Shown: positions 42,870-52,109 of the stretch, piece after piece
Layout: each line of letters begins with the position of its first letter
Position numbering within the stretch: position 1 is the first letter of the stretch
Assembly (NCBI GenBank): GCA_024686335.1
Contig: JAILCI010000060.1
Span: 1-64,000 of the forward strand
Length of the DNA stretch: 64,000 nt
Reading direction: 5' to 3'
Origin: Bacteroidales bacterium
GTDB lineage: Bacteria > Bacteroidota > Bacteroidia > Bacteroidales > WCHB1-69
Translations under genes and position numbers: made by a program
The notes under the pieces: model-generated
Databases searched by the model: none
What the model saw: the letters and a program-made list of their open reading frames with translations, nothing else
What the model was told of the DNA's origin: nothing

Positions 42870-45359
42870 TTATTTCATGAATCCTTGGGAGCTACGTCGA
42901 TTGTTTTCTCTCTCCCACTCCGCCAAAACAATGCGGAGTTCCCAATACTCAAAGTCATCACCCAAAACATTACGGGCTTCAGTTAGGGATGTATCATCCA
43001 CCTCGGTGAAATACTCCTTGATAAGATTGCATTTCTCACGATCAACAAACTTAGTGGCCGGATAGTCGCCATTCGCCACAAAGCGGGCAAAATGTCCATA
43101 TATCGTAGATGTTGCCAGATGTCTTTCGGCAGCGATCTCCTCCGCGTTCATCCCTGATTCATACATGTCCTGCGTAATCTTAAATGTATCACCACCTCTT
43201 TTCTTGACAGGCTTCGGCGCAGGTTCTGGTTCGGAATCATCATAAACTGTATCGGAACCTACATATTTGCGGACAATAGCAAGCAATTCCTCTCCGAAGG
43301 CGCTCATTCGTTTCGGGCCCATACCTTCCACCTTTCGAAGCTCCGTTTTTGTCAAAGGTTTGGCCTCCGCAATAGCTTTCAAAGTCTTATTAGGTATGAC
43401 AGCATAGAGTTCAACATCGGCCTCTTCGGCTGTCTCATCACGCCAAGCACGCAAAATACCATATAGGTCTTTCCGGCTGGAATAATCCCGCAACTTATTG
43501 GGACGATTCTGCTTTTCAACATCCAACAGTTTGGAAGCCTTAATCTTATAATACTCACTCAAAGGTAAACCTTTTTCAAAACCTTCAAGACAACCGACCT
43601 TCACAGTCACGGTCTCCTGCAATTGGTTAAGATAGTCTTTCAACAAATCATTAACTGCTTTATTATCAGTCTTGAAAGTCAGTTTTATGATAGCATCAAA
43701 ATGTTGGGAAATATGTTCACGAAAATAGACGGCTGCCTTCTTCATGCGCTCCTGCAACAATGGATTTTCATCATAAAAAGCCTGGGCATGGAGCTGGCGG
43801 ATTTGGGTTCCGAACTTCATTGCCACATCAGTTACTTCCTGACGAACCAAGTCATATCGTTTAGATATCTCTTGAATTGTGGGAGCATCAAACAGAGGAA
43901 TGTTAGCGTGGACAATTTGGATAATTCGTCCGATATTTCTAAAAATCTCCAGAAAATCAACCGCTTCCAAGAGAGTCTCCAACTCAAATGCTTGACGGAG
44001 TGTCTCCACTTTCTCCTTTGAAGGCTCTTTCCCTGGCATTTGACTAAGGAAAGTATTCACCATATAGTCGCTGACCAGCGTATCTGCAGATAGACGAGTT
44101 TTGAGGACCAGTCCTTCCAGAGAAGTACAACGACTGAGGGCCACATAGACCTGACCGTGAGCGAAAGCCTGATGTGCATCGACAATAAGTTTATCGAAAG
44201 TAAGGCCTTGACTCTTATGGATAGTAACGGCCCATGCCAAACGAAGCGGAATCTGGGTGAATTGTCCGATCTCCTTTTCCTCTATCTTCTGCGTCTCTTC
44301 ATTCAACGTATACTCGAAATTCGGCCAGGTAATCATAGGCACACTGATACGTTCATTACCGCAGGTTACTTCAACAGTCTTATTATCCTCGTCGTAATCG
44401 GTAATTTTTCCAATCTTCCCATTGTAATAGGCTTTTTCCGGGCTCGGATCATTCTTGATAAACATCACCTGCGCACCAATTTTCAGTTCAAGTTCCTCTT
44501 TTGTTGGATAAACTGCTGATGGAAATATGCCAGTCACCTCCGCAGTGAAAGTAAAAGGGCGTTTCTTAATGGCAGCAAGATGACTTTCATTAATTTCGTC
44601 TGCCTGAGCGTTATGGGTTGTCAAAGTGATATAGCCGTCTGTATCTTTGAAATCCGGATCATATCGGGAGTTAAGCAAACGGATGGTCTCGGCATCCATC
44701 TGGTTATCGCGTACTTTATTGAGCAGGGTTATGAAATCGCTGTCATGCTGTCGGTAGATGTGGTCCAGTTCTACGCACAGATAGTCAGTTTGCTGAAGCA
44801 CCCGACTGCCGAAGAAATAGACAGTCCTGTAATAAGGAGAAAGCACCTCCCACTCCTCTGGTTTGGCAACAGGAGCAAGCTGGTGCACATCCCCAATCAT
44901 GAGGACTTGCACACCACCGAAGGGTTTGGCATTACGGCGGGCGCGACGCAGGACAGCGTCAATGGCATCCAACACATCAGCGCGCACCATGCTGATCTCA
45001 TCTATAATGAGCAGATCCAGAGTCCGCATAATCTTGAGTTTCTCCCGACGCAGTTTCTGAAACTGCATCTTCGAACCGCCCGCATCCTCAGGTAACTGAG
45101 GACCAAGAGGCAATTGAAAGAAAGAGTGGATAGTTTGTCCACCTGCGTTAATAGCCGCCACACCTGTCGGTGCTACCACCACCATACGTTTGTAAGTCTT
45201 GGCAGGAAGACTCTTCAAGAAAGTAGTCTTACCGGTGCCGGCACGGCCTGTAAGGAAGATGTGTGCGCTAGTATGCAACACCAGTTCCTCTACAAATTGT
45301 AGTTTTTGGTTGATAAAAGTCGTGGAAGTCTCTGTAGTAGTTGAAGTTGTCATATTCAT
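42870..45359 (-). CDS. PIF1/RecD-like helicase with HRDC and HTH domains
   Basis: SF1B DNA helicase of 829 residues. Walker A is GRAGTGKT (38-45), motif II is LLIIDEISMV, the Q-containing motif III is IGDVHQLAPV, and motifs V/VI are AVTIHKSQGLTFD and VYVALSRCTSLEGL. After the helicase core come a helical region, an HRDC domain (LTKTELRKVEGMGPKRMSAFGEE split, about 640-690) and a C-terminal HTH_40-like region (ITQDMYESGMNAEEIAAERH). Such proteins are common in Bacteroidota and are thought to act in recombination or G-quadruplex unwinding. The ATG at 45359 follows the -7 box at 45383-45390; a second ATG at 45353 is possible. Confidence 0.92.
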   Translation of the reverse strand: MNMTTSTTTETSTTFINQKLQFVEELVLHTSAHIFLTGRAGTGKTTFLKSLPAKTYKRMVVVAPTGVAAINAGGQTIHSFFQLPLGPQLPEDAGGSKMQFQKLRREKLKIMRTLDLLIIDEISMVRADVLDAIDAVLRRARRNAKPFGGVQVLMIGDVHQLAPVAKPEEWEVLSPYYRTVYFFGSRVLQQTDYLCVELDHIYRQHDSDFITLLNKVRDNQMDAETIRLLNSRYDPDFKDTDGYITLTTHNAQADEINESHLAAIKKRPFTFTAEVTGIFPSAVYPTKEELELKIGAQVMFIKNDPSPEKAYYNGKIGKITDYDEDNKTVEVTCGNERISVPMITWPNFEYTLNEETQKIEEKEIGQFTQIPLRLAWAVTIHKSQGLTFDKLIVDAHQAFAHGQVYVALSRCTSLEGLVLKTRLSADTLVSDYMVNTFLSQMPGKEPSKEKVETLRQAFELETLLEAVDFLEIFRNIGRIIQIVHANIPLFDAPTIQEISKRYDLVRQEVTDVAMKFGTQIRQLHAQAFYDENPLLQERMKKAAVYFREHISQHFDAIIKLTFKTDNKAVNDLLKDYLNQLQETVTVKVGCLEGFEKGLPLSEYYKIKASKLLDVEKQNRPNKLRDYSSRKDLYGILRAWRDETAEEADVELYAVIPNKTLKAIAEAKPLTKTELRKVEGMGPKRMSAFGEELLAIVRKYVGSDTVYDDSEPEPAPKPVKKRGGDTFKITQDMYESGMNAEEIAAERHLATSTIYGHFARFVANGDYPATKFVDREKCNLIKEYFTEVDDTSLTEARNVLGDDFEYWELRIVLAEWERENNRRSSQGFMK

Positions 45360-45382
45360 TTGTTTTTTATGATTAAGGATTG

Positions 45383-45390
45383 CAAAGATA
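45383..45390 (-). promoter_or_regulatory. Promoter -7 box of the helicase gene
   Basis: TATCTTTG on the minus strand, 23 bp before the chosen start. It shows that the open frame reaching back to 45521 is not translated. Confidence 0.7.
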
Positions 45391-45439
45391 CAGAAAAAAA
45401 ATATATAAATCGCATTAAAAAATGTGGACTTGCGCGCAA

Positions 45440-45475
45440 CGGCGTAAACGGCGTATGCGATACGCCGATACGCCG
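45440..45475. promoter_or_regulatory. Four-fold CGGCGTA inverted array between helicase and porin genes
   Basis: CGGCGTA occurs twice in direct order (45440-45446, 45449-45455) and its complement TACGCCG twice (45461-45467, 45469-45475), around the centre TGCGA. It lies between two divergent promoters, 50 bp from the helicase -7 box and 79 bp from the porin -7 box. It may be a regulator-binding array or an extragenic palindrome. Confidence 0.6.
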
Positions 45476-45553
45476 CAACAAACTCATCATTTATTATTAC
45501 ATGCGTAGATCTAATCATCATTTTTGGGTACTATTAAATACTGGGGTCAATAG

Positions 45554-45561
45554 TATTTTTG
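45554..45561 (+). promoter_or_regulatory. Promoter -7 box of the porin-imelysin-DHOR operon
   Basis: TATTTTTG, 19 bp before the ATG at 45581. Confidence 0.65.
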
Positions 45562-45580
45562 CACGTTAAAAATCATTTGT

Positions 45581-46927
45581 ATGAAAAGACTTTTGCCCTC
45601 TTTATTAATACTTTTATCACTCATCACAGTACAAACGCTTACCGCTCAAGTTTCCTCAACACAGAAGGACACCACTGAGACGAGCAATGACAGCACTAGA
45701 ACACGCAGTCGAATCACCGTAGGAGGTTATGGTGAGGCTGTCTACAAATACAATTTCTTCAGTGATAACATGTTCCGTTACTCTCATGCAGCGAACTATA
45801 CTGATTCAAAGGGTCACGGACGTGTAGACCTACCGCATGCTGTCTTCATGTTCGGATATGATTTCGGCCATGGGTGGACATTCAACACCGAGGTGGAATT
45901 TGAACACGGAGGCACAGAAGCTGCTGTTGAGATTGAAGCTGAGGAGACTGGCGAATTCGAACAAGAGGTTGAGCGTGGCGGCGAGGTTGCCCTGGAGCAG
46001 TTCTGGTTGCAGAAAGCTTTCCTCAACTCCAAGCTGAATATCCGTGTCGGTCATATCGTTGTCCCCGTTGGCGGCACAAACAACGCCCACCTGCCAAATG
46101 AATATTTTGGCGTATATCGTCCTGAGGGTGAGAACACTATCATCCCGTGTACATGGCATGAAACCGGTATCGAGTTGTGGGGCCGCGTAAAAGGCTGGCG
46201 CTACGATTTCATGGTAATCCCTGGTCTCAACTCCTCCATGTTCAACGCCTCCGGTTGGGTTCATAACGGTTCCGCCTCCCCATTCGAGTTCAAAGTAGCC
46301 AACAAGCTGGCATTCGCCGCACGTGTAGACAACTACAGTGTTCGCGGTCTGCACATCGGCATCAGCGGCTATGTAGGCAACTCTTTCCGCAATGATATCA
46401 TTACCGATGAGAACTCAACACGTTACGATATGGTCAAGGGTACAACCGTTATCGGTGGTCTTGACTTCAGCTATACCAACGGAGGTTTTATCATGCGTGG
46501 TAGCGGTCTCTATGGCCACCTTACCGACGCTTCTCTCATCTCCTCCTACAACGCCACCCTGTCAAACAGTTCCCAATCGCCCTACCCTCACACTTTGGTA
46601 GGCAGTTCCGCATGGTCTGCAGGCGGCGAAATAGGCTATGACATCTTCCATCCGATTAAAAACAAGAGCGTTATCAAAAACAGTAACTTCTACCTGTTTG
46701 CACGTTACGAATACTACGACTCCTACATCCCAGCACCGGAGCTTACCGACTATCAATGGTCGAGTCGCCATTGCATCAGCGGTGGTATCAACTTCCGACC
46801 CATCCCCGAGATTATCATCAAGGCTGAGGCTGGCATCAGACTACTGAAAGAGCAATACAACAACGAGCCATGGGTTGCCGTAGGTATTATGTGGGCTGGT
46901 TTCTTCAAACACGATTTCAAACGATAA
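45581..46927 (+). CDS. Outer-membrane beta-barrel porin of the imelysin operon
   Basis: Outer-membrane protein of 448 residues with signal peptide MKRLLPSLLILLSLITVQTLTAQ and alternating aromatic strands throughout (ITVGGYGEAVYKYNFF, LHIGISGYVGNSF, FYLFARYEYYDSY), ending in a strand with aromatic residues (WAGFFKHDF). It resembles phosphate-selective porin O/P-like barrels. An acidic loop (EIEAEETGEFEQEVERGGE) may face the outside. As first gene of a porin-imelysin-di-heme oxidoreductase unit (33 and 12 bp gaps), it may pass iron or heme compounds, which is inference. It has its own promoter at 45554-45561. Confidence 0.85.
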   Translation: MKRLLPSLLILLSLITVQTLTAQVSSTQKDTTETSNDSTRTRSRITVGGYGEAVYKYNFFSDNMFRYSHAANYTDSKGHGRVDLPHAVFMFGYDFGHGWTFNTEVEFEHGGTEAAVEIEAEETGEFEQEVERGGEVALEQFWLQKAFLNSKLNIRVGHIVVPVGGTNNAHLPNEYFGVYRPEGENTIIPCTWHETGIELWGRVKGWRYDFMVIPGLNSSMFNASGWVHNGSASPFEFKVANKLAFAARVDNYSVRGLHIGISGYVGNSFRNDIITDENSTRYDMVKGTTVIGGLDFSYTNGGFIMRGSGLYGHLTDASLISSYNATLSNSSQSPYPHTLVGSSAWSAGGEIGYDIFHPIKNKSVIKNSNFYLFARYEYYDSYIPAPELTDYQWSSRHCISGGINFRPIPEIIIKAEAGIRLLKEQYNNEPWVAVGIMWAGFFKHDFKR

Positions 46928-46960
46928 AAACTATATAATACACTCATAATTCATAAAAAG

Positions 46961-48109
46961 ATGAAAAATAACTTCAAACTAGCTATCGTAGCCATTATGG
47001 CTTTAGCAGGGGTCATGACCTCCTGCGAGCACGGCGGCAACTACCTTACTGACGAAAAACAGGCCGCCATTCTGGAACAATATGTGGACCACACCATTGC
47101 TCCGACATACAGCAACCTTGCCAACTACACCGAACAGTTGGTGACAGATCTGCAGACATTCCGCAGCACTCACTCCCAGGCCGATTTGAATGCAGCTTGC
47201 AACACATTCCTCACCGCTCGTGCATGGTGGGAGAAGAGTGAAGCATTCCTCTTCGGTGCCGCTTCCGACTTCGGTATCGACCCGCATATCGACTCCTGGC
47301 CTCTGGATGTCGACGCATTCAACACCATGATGAGCAACACCGCTCAAATTCAGGCTATGGATGCTGAGGATGGTGATGTTTATGCTGGCGAGAAGCTGGG
47401 CAACTCTCTGCTTGGTTTCCACGGCATTGAATACATCCTCTTCAGTGATGGCGATGTCAAAAATGCCAGCGAGATCACCGACCTGCAGATGATCTATGCT
47501 ATCGCAGTTGCCGGCGACCTCCGCAACCGTTGCTTCCAACTGGAAGTCAGCTGGATTGGCGACGCCGCTCCCGCTTCCCACATAGCAAAAGTTGAAGAAC
47601 TCGAGCTGAACAGCACCGTCAACGGTGGCAGCTACAGCTATGGCGAGAACCTGAAGAAATCCGGCAACCCTGGAAGTACCTACATCAGCACTGTTAGCGG
47701 TCTCATGGCCATCGTAGACGGTTGCAAGACCATCGCTGACGAGGTAGGTACCTCCAAAATCGGCAAACCGTACAATGGTGAGGATCCTAACTATATCGAA
47801 TCTCCCTACAGCCAACGTTCTATCGAAGACTTTACCAATAACATCGTTAGCATCGAGAATGCATACTATGGTGGTATCGAGGGTTCACAAGATGAAAGCA
47901 ACTCTTTGCATGGATATATGAAAAAAATCGATTCTGATTTAGATGCTCGCGTAATTGAAGCAATCAACAATGCCAAAGCTAAGATTCAGGCTATGCCAGC
48001 TCCATTCGTAGACAACTACACCAATCCCGCCAATGGTGAAGCTATTGAAGCTTGCCAAGCTTTGGATGAGATTCTTTCTGAGGTTAACAACACCCTGAGA
48101 AAAAACTAA
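46961..48109 (+). CDS. Imelysin-family lipoprotein (M75/IrpA-like)
   Basis: Lipoprotein of 382 residues with lipobox MTSC (Cys22). The all-helical imelysin domain carries the hallmark GxHxxE as Gly152-Phe-His154-Gly-Ile-Glu157 (LLGFHGIEYILF), and WWEKSEAFLFGAA precedes it. Imelysins were named as insulin-cleaving proteases but are now regarded mainly as iron-regulated iron-uptake proteins that bind metal through this motif. It is followed 12 bp later by a di-heme oxidoreductase, the standard pairing in iron-regulated operons of many Gram-negative bacteria. Confidence 0.93.
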   Translation: MKNNFKLAIVAIMALAGVMTSCEHGGNYLTDEKQAAILEQYVDHTIAPTYSNLANYTEQLVTDLQTFRSTHSQADLNAACNTFLTARAWWEKSEAFLFGAASDFGIDPHIDSWPLDVDAFNTMMSNTAQIQAMDAEDGDVYAGEKLGNSLLGFHGIEYILFSDGDVKNASEITDLQMIYAIAVAGDLRNRCFQLEVSWIGDAAPASHIAKVEELELNSTVNGGSYSYGENLKKSGNPGSTYISTVSGLMAIVDGCKTIADEVGTSKIGKPYNGEDPNYIESPYSQRSIEDFTNNIVSIENAYYGGIEGSQDESNSLHGYMKKIDSDLDARVIEAINNAKAKIQAMPAPFVDNYTNPANGEAIEACQALDEILSEVNNTLRKN

Positions 48110-48121
48110 AACAACCTATAT

Positions 48122-49690
48122 ATGAATAAACTCACATCTTTAACCTTAATTGTACTTCTTGCAACTGCTGGTATATTTATGAGCAGTTGTAAACCAGAGC
48201 CACAAGAAGAGCTCTCGTGGCTCGAAGAGGAAACCTATGCCGGTGGTCAGTTAGGCACCACCTTCAACAGTTCCTCTTCCGCTTATGAGGATCCTGCCCC
48301 AGCCGTCAACGACATCGCTGCATTCAAGTATGGCGAGTACCTCTTTGAGCGCAACTTCACCCAAAGCACCGAGCCTTTTGCGGGTTTGGGACCGCTCTAC
48401 ATCCGCAGCTCTTGTGTCTCCTGCCACCCTGGCTACGGTCACGGCAAACGCATGGACCGCTATGCTGCTAACGACTGGGGCAACGGCTATCTGCTCGTTG
48501 TCACTGATCAGAACGACAACTACATCTCTTCCTTGACGGGCATGCCGCAGACCAAGGCAACTCCGCCATTTAAGGCGCCCATTGATGAATCTCAGATCCA
48601 AATCAACTGGCTGAACTACACCGATGAGTGGGGCAACACCTTCCCTGACGGGGAGACCTACAGCCTCATCTATCCGGAAGTCTACATTCCCGCCTCTGCT
48701 TACTACGTGCCTTTGATTTCCAACGGCGTGGAGATTCCTTATGGTAGCGAGATCGTCCGTCTGGAGTCTACCATCGGCATCTATGGTACCGGTTTGTTGG
48801 ACGCTATCCCCGACGACTCATTGAAGGCTCAGTACCTGAAAGAGTATATGGCAGGAGCCAACCTCAACCCGGCTATGTGGGCAGGCACCGACTGGGCTCC
48901 CACCGGACTGTACGGTAACACCGGCCATCCGAAACGCTTCACGTACGCATGTTCTCGCGGACCTCTGCAAGACGGTCCTGGCGCCAACGCCATCTGGAAC
49001 ATCACCAACGTGACCCGTAGCGACCGCCGCAAGCACTACATGACGGAGACCTACGCACGTGTCGCCTCTCTTGACCCGGAAGTGCAGGCTGAGTTCTACA
49101 ACTACTATCCTGAATTCAACGAGACCGGCAACCCGGAGACTGACATCTACAACTACTTGATGAGCACCAACTTGCCTGTAGAGATGAGCAACGACGACTA
49201 CGTCAACCTGATGATCTGGCACCGTGGTTTGGCTGTCCCTGCCGCCCGTAACCTGAGCGATACCACCATTCAACGTGGCCGCAAGCTGTTCCGCGAGATC
49301 GGCTGTGCCACTTGTCACCGTCCCAGCTGGACCACTGGTCCCGACCGTTTCACCGATCCTAACGGCTTCTTCACCACGGGTGACCAGCGTCTGCCGCGCT
49401 ACCCGAACCAGAAGATATGGCCTTACACCGATATGGTGCAACACCGTCTCTGCATGAAGAATGACATCCGTACCGGCTGGTGCCGTACAACCCCGCTTTG
49501 GGGCCGCGGTCTCTCCGCCATCTGTACTGGTGCCAGCGACCGCCTGCACGACTGCCGCGCACGTAATGTCATGGAAGCCATCATGTGGCACGGAAGCGCC
49601 CAGAGCGACGCCCGCTGGACTATTGAAAAATTCCGCAACCTTAGCAAATCTGACAGAGATGCTATTATAAAATTCATTGACGCAATTTAA
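48122..49690 (+). CDS. Di-heme oxidoreductase-family lipoprotein (DHOR, two CXXCH)
   Basis: Envelope c-type cytochrome of 522 residues. Lipobox MSSC gives lipid-Cys23. Heme-binding motifs are CVSCH (Cys98, Cys101, His102) and CATCH (Cys395, Cys398, His399). The family is often annotated putative thiol oxidoreductase and resembles bacterial di-heme peroxidases in layout. It likely transfers electrons to or from the imelysin-linked iron system, for example in ferric/ferrous conversion; that role is inference. A perfect palindrome (49697-49726) follows, then the gene for the cytochrome c assembly factor that would attach its hemes. Confidence 0.92.
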   Translation: MNKLTSLTLIVLLATAGIFMSSCKPEPQEELSWLEEETYAGGQLGTTFNSSSSAYEDPAPAVNDIAAFKYGEYLFERNFTQSTEPFAGLGPLYIRSSCVSCHPGYGHGKRMDRYAANDWGNGYLLVVTDQNDNYISSLTGMPQTKATPPFKAPIDESQIQINWLNYTDEWGNTFPDGETYSLIYPEVYIPASAYYVPLISNGVEIPYGSEIVRLESTIGIYGTGLLDAIPDDSLKAQYLKEYMAGANLNPAMWAGTDWAPTGLYGNTGHPKRFTYACSRGPLQDGPGANAIWNITNVTRSDRRKHYMTETYARVASLDPEVQAEFYNYYPEFNETGNPETDIYNYLMSTNLPVEMSNDDYVNLMIWHRGLAVPAARNLSDTTIQRGRKLFREIGCATCHRPSWTTGPDRFTDPNGFFTTGDQRLPRYPNQKIWPYTDMVQHRLCMKNDIRTGWCRTTPLWGRGLSAICTGASDRLHDCRARNVMEAIMWHGSAQSDARWTIEKFRNLSKSDRDAIIKFIDAI

Positions 49691-49696
49691 TTGGTT

Positions 49697-49726
49697 TGTA
49701 GAGACGCAATGCATTGCGTCTCTACA
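49697..49726. repeat. Perfect 30-bp extragenic palindrome
   Basis: TGTAGAGACGCAATG followed directly by its complement; no mismatch and no loop. The same word family (GTAGAGACGCAATGCATTGC) is a widely dispersed intergenic palindrome in bacterial genomes as far as I recall. It lies 7 bp after the DHOR stop and is followed by TTTTTT, so it may end that operon. Confidence 0.85.
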
Positions 49727-49754
49727 TTTTTTATTCACTTCCCAACATTATTAA

Positions 49755-49762
49755 TATTTTTG
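49755..49762 (+). promoter_or_regulatory. Promoter -7 box of the Ccs gene
   Basis: TATTTTTG, 30 bp before the ATG at 49793. It fixes this start over earlier open codons that run through the palindrome. Confidence 0.65.
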
Positions 49763-49792
49763 CAACCTATATCTCCAATCACTAAAAAAAAT

Positions 49793-52015
49793 ATGAAAAA
49801 CATCCGACACCTTCTCTCCATTGTGATGATTACCTTAATTGTGGCTATGGCCGCAGGCACCGTAGTAGAAAAATTCCGTGGTTCTGAATTTGCCCTGAGT
49901 CATGTCTATGGCAGCTGGTGGTTTGTCACCCTCTGGGCACTCGTCGCCCTTGGATTGATAATCATGATGATTCAGCGGAAATCTTGGAAAAAGCCCGTAG
50001 TATGCGCTTTACACTCCTCTATTCTGTTGATCCTGCTCGGTGCGTTGCTGACCATGCTCACCGGTGATCACGGGGAGATAACGCTGAAACCGGGTGTGCC
50101 GAATCATCAATACTCTATCGAGAAACATGGAGATAGTCGCACGGGAGAACTGCCTTTCTCTTTGACCCTCGACCGTTTTGAGATAGAGACCTATCCGGGC
50201 TCTCACTCACCGATGGACTATGTAAGCTATTTACAGATCAACGACAAAGGAAACAATACAGACGCCAAGATATCCATGAACCATATCTTGAAATATCGTC
50301 ACTACCGCTTCTATCAGAGCGATTATGACGAAGAGGGCAACTCGGTACTCGCGGTGGCTCACGATCCCTGGGGTGTCGGCGTAACCTACGCAGGCTATAT
50401 CCTACTCTTTATTGCTATCATAGGCATGATTTTCGACAAGAAAGGACCTTTCCGCACACTTTTGAAGCAGGCCGCAAGCAAGGCAGCTATCATACTCGCT
50501 TTCTTGTCTCTTGGAACCATACTACCCGCCGTGGCTGGCAAACCCGATGTTCTGCCACGCGAAAGCGCCGACAAGATGGGACAGATGTACGTCATGTACA
50601 AAGGACGTGTGTGTCCGCTCCAGACGTTAGCTAAAGACTTTACCACCAAACTCTATGGAAGCGCTCACTATCGCGGCTATACGCCCGAGCAGGTCCTCAG
50701 CGGGTGGCTGTTCTACAGCGAACAATGGAAAAACGAACCCATGATCAAAATAAAAGGCTCCGAAGCACGCGAAAAACTCGGCATCGACGGCAAATACGCC
50801 CGACTGACCGACTTTAGCGACATCTATGGGGAAAACAAACTCGATGCGACAATCAAATCACTGCCCATGGGTGATCCCAGACGAAAAAGCTTCAACGCCG
50901 CAAACGAGAAATACCAACTCATCAACATGCTGTACAACGGCCAACTGATGAGGATGTTTCCGCATGCCGACTCCCTGAAAGAGATTACCTGGTATGCGCA
51001 AAACGACGAACTGCCGCTGAATATCACGGATGAGGAGTATCTCTTTATCCGCAAGCAATTGAGTCTATGTCAAGAATATGTAGTAAAGAGAGACTTCGAA
51101 TCATTGAACAAAGTACTCGACAAGACCAAAATCTATCAAGAAAAATACTCCCTCGGGCAAGTGGAACCGAAGGCCCAGTATAATGCCGAAAGACTTTATA
51201 ATCGACTGACGGCTGGTCGCTGGTTGGCCATGGTCAACATCACCTTAGGTCTAATCTGTTTCGCGGCTGCTCTGATCTGCATCGGAAAAGGTCGCAAACT
51301 ATACAAACCCATCCGCATAGGAGCCACCCTATGGATGGTGCTGCTGTGTGCATTCTTGGCAACACTGTTTATCTTACGCTGGATTGTGGGCGGGCATGTG
51401 CCGATGGCAGGCAGCTTCGACTCCATGAATCTGCTGGCTCTCAGTGTAGGCATTATCACACTATGCATGAGAAACAAATATGAGATGGCACTGCCTGCAG
51501 GTCTACTGATAACCGGCTTCGTTCTGCTAGTCCAGATGATGGGCGGGGCCAATCCACCTGTCACACACCTGATGCCCGTACTCACTTCACCGTTGCTAAG
51601 TCTGCACGTCACTGTCATCATGATAGCCTACGCATTGCTGTTCTTCATCATGCTGAACGGCATCAGCGCCGTGTTTGTACGACTGACCAATGCTGACAAC
51701 ACCTCATACATTGAACGCCTGCAACAGATCAGCATGGTAATGCTCTATCCTGCTGTCGCTTTGCTGGCAGCCGGCATCTTTGTCGGCGCCGTGTGGGCCA
51801 ACATATCATGGGGCGACTACTGGTCATGGGATCCCAAAGAGGTATGGGCACTCATCACACTCCTTGTGTATGCCATGCCACTCCACAAATCAGTATGGAC
51901 CTCATTTAACAAGCCGATGTTCTTCCACATCTACAGCATTCTAGCTTTCCTGAGCGTCATCATCACCTATTTTGGGGTCAACATCATCCTGGGAGGCATG
52001 CACAGCTACGCGTAG
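49793..52015 (+). CDS. Cytochrome c biogenesis protein, fused CcsB(ResB)-CcsA type
   Basis: Inner-membrane system II heme-attachment factor of 740 residues. The N-terminal part is ResB/CcsB-like (helices near 7-27 and 40-60, periplasmic domain with HILKYRHYRFYQSDYDEEGN, helix IGMIF at about 205). The C-terminal part is CcsA, with the tryptophan-rich heme-handling block NISWGDYWSWDPKEVWALI and flanking His in HKSVWTS and HVTVIMIAYA. It would supply hemes to the upstream DHOR protein. It is separated from that gene by a palindrome and has its own promoter, so it is probably a separate transcript. Confidence 0.9.
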   Translation: MKNIRHLLSIVMITLIVAMAAGTVVEKFRGSEFALSHVYGSWWFVTLWALVALGLIIMMIQRKSWKKPVVCALHSSILLILLGALLTMLTGDHGEITLKPGVPNHQYSIEKHGDSRTGELPFSLTLDRFEIETYPGSHSPMDYVSYLQINDKGNNTDAKISMNHILKYRHYRFYQSDYDEEGNSVLAVAHDPWGVGVTYAGYILLFIAIIGMIFDKKGPFRTLLKQAASKAAIILAFLSLGTILPAVAGKPDVLPRESADKMGQMYVMYKGRVCPLQTLAKDFTTKLYGSAHYRGYTPEQVLSGWLFYSEQWKNEPMIKIKGSEAREKLGIDGKYARLTDFSDIYGENKLDATIKSLPMGDPRRKSFNAANEKYQLINMLYNGQLMRMFPHADSLKEITWYAQNDELPLNITDEEYLFIRKQLSLCQEYVVKRDFESLNKVLDKTKIYQEKYSLGQVEPKAQYNAERLYNRLTAGRWLAMVNITLGLICFAAALICIGKGRKLYKPIRIGATLWMVLLCAFLATLFILRWIVGGHVPMAGSFDSMNLLALSVGIITLCMRNKYEMALPAGLLITGFVLLVQMMGGANPPVTHLMPVLTSPLLSLHVTVIMIAYALLFFIMLNGISAVFVRLTNADNTSYIERLQQISMVMLYPAVALLAAGIFVGAVWANISWGDYWSWDPKEVWALITLLVYAMPLHKSVWTSFNKPMFFHIYSILAFLSVIITYFGVNIILGGMHSYA

Positions 52016-52076
52016 AGCCCCTTCAAATCAGTTCGTGTTAGCAGTAGGCGGATATGACAATGTAAATGTTTTTTTC

Positions 52077-52084
52077 TATCTTTG
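52077..52084 (+). promoter_or_regulatory. Promoter -7 box of the frameshifted T9SS cargo gene
   Basis: TATCTTTG, 25 bp before the ATG at 52110. Confidence 0.6.
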
Positions 52085-52109
52085 CCTCGAGAATATAAAA
52101 CACCGTAAA

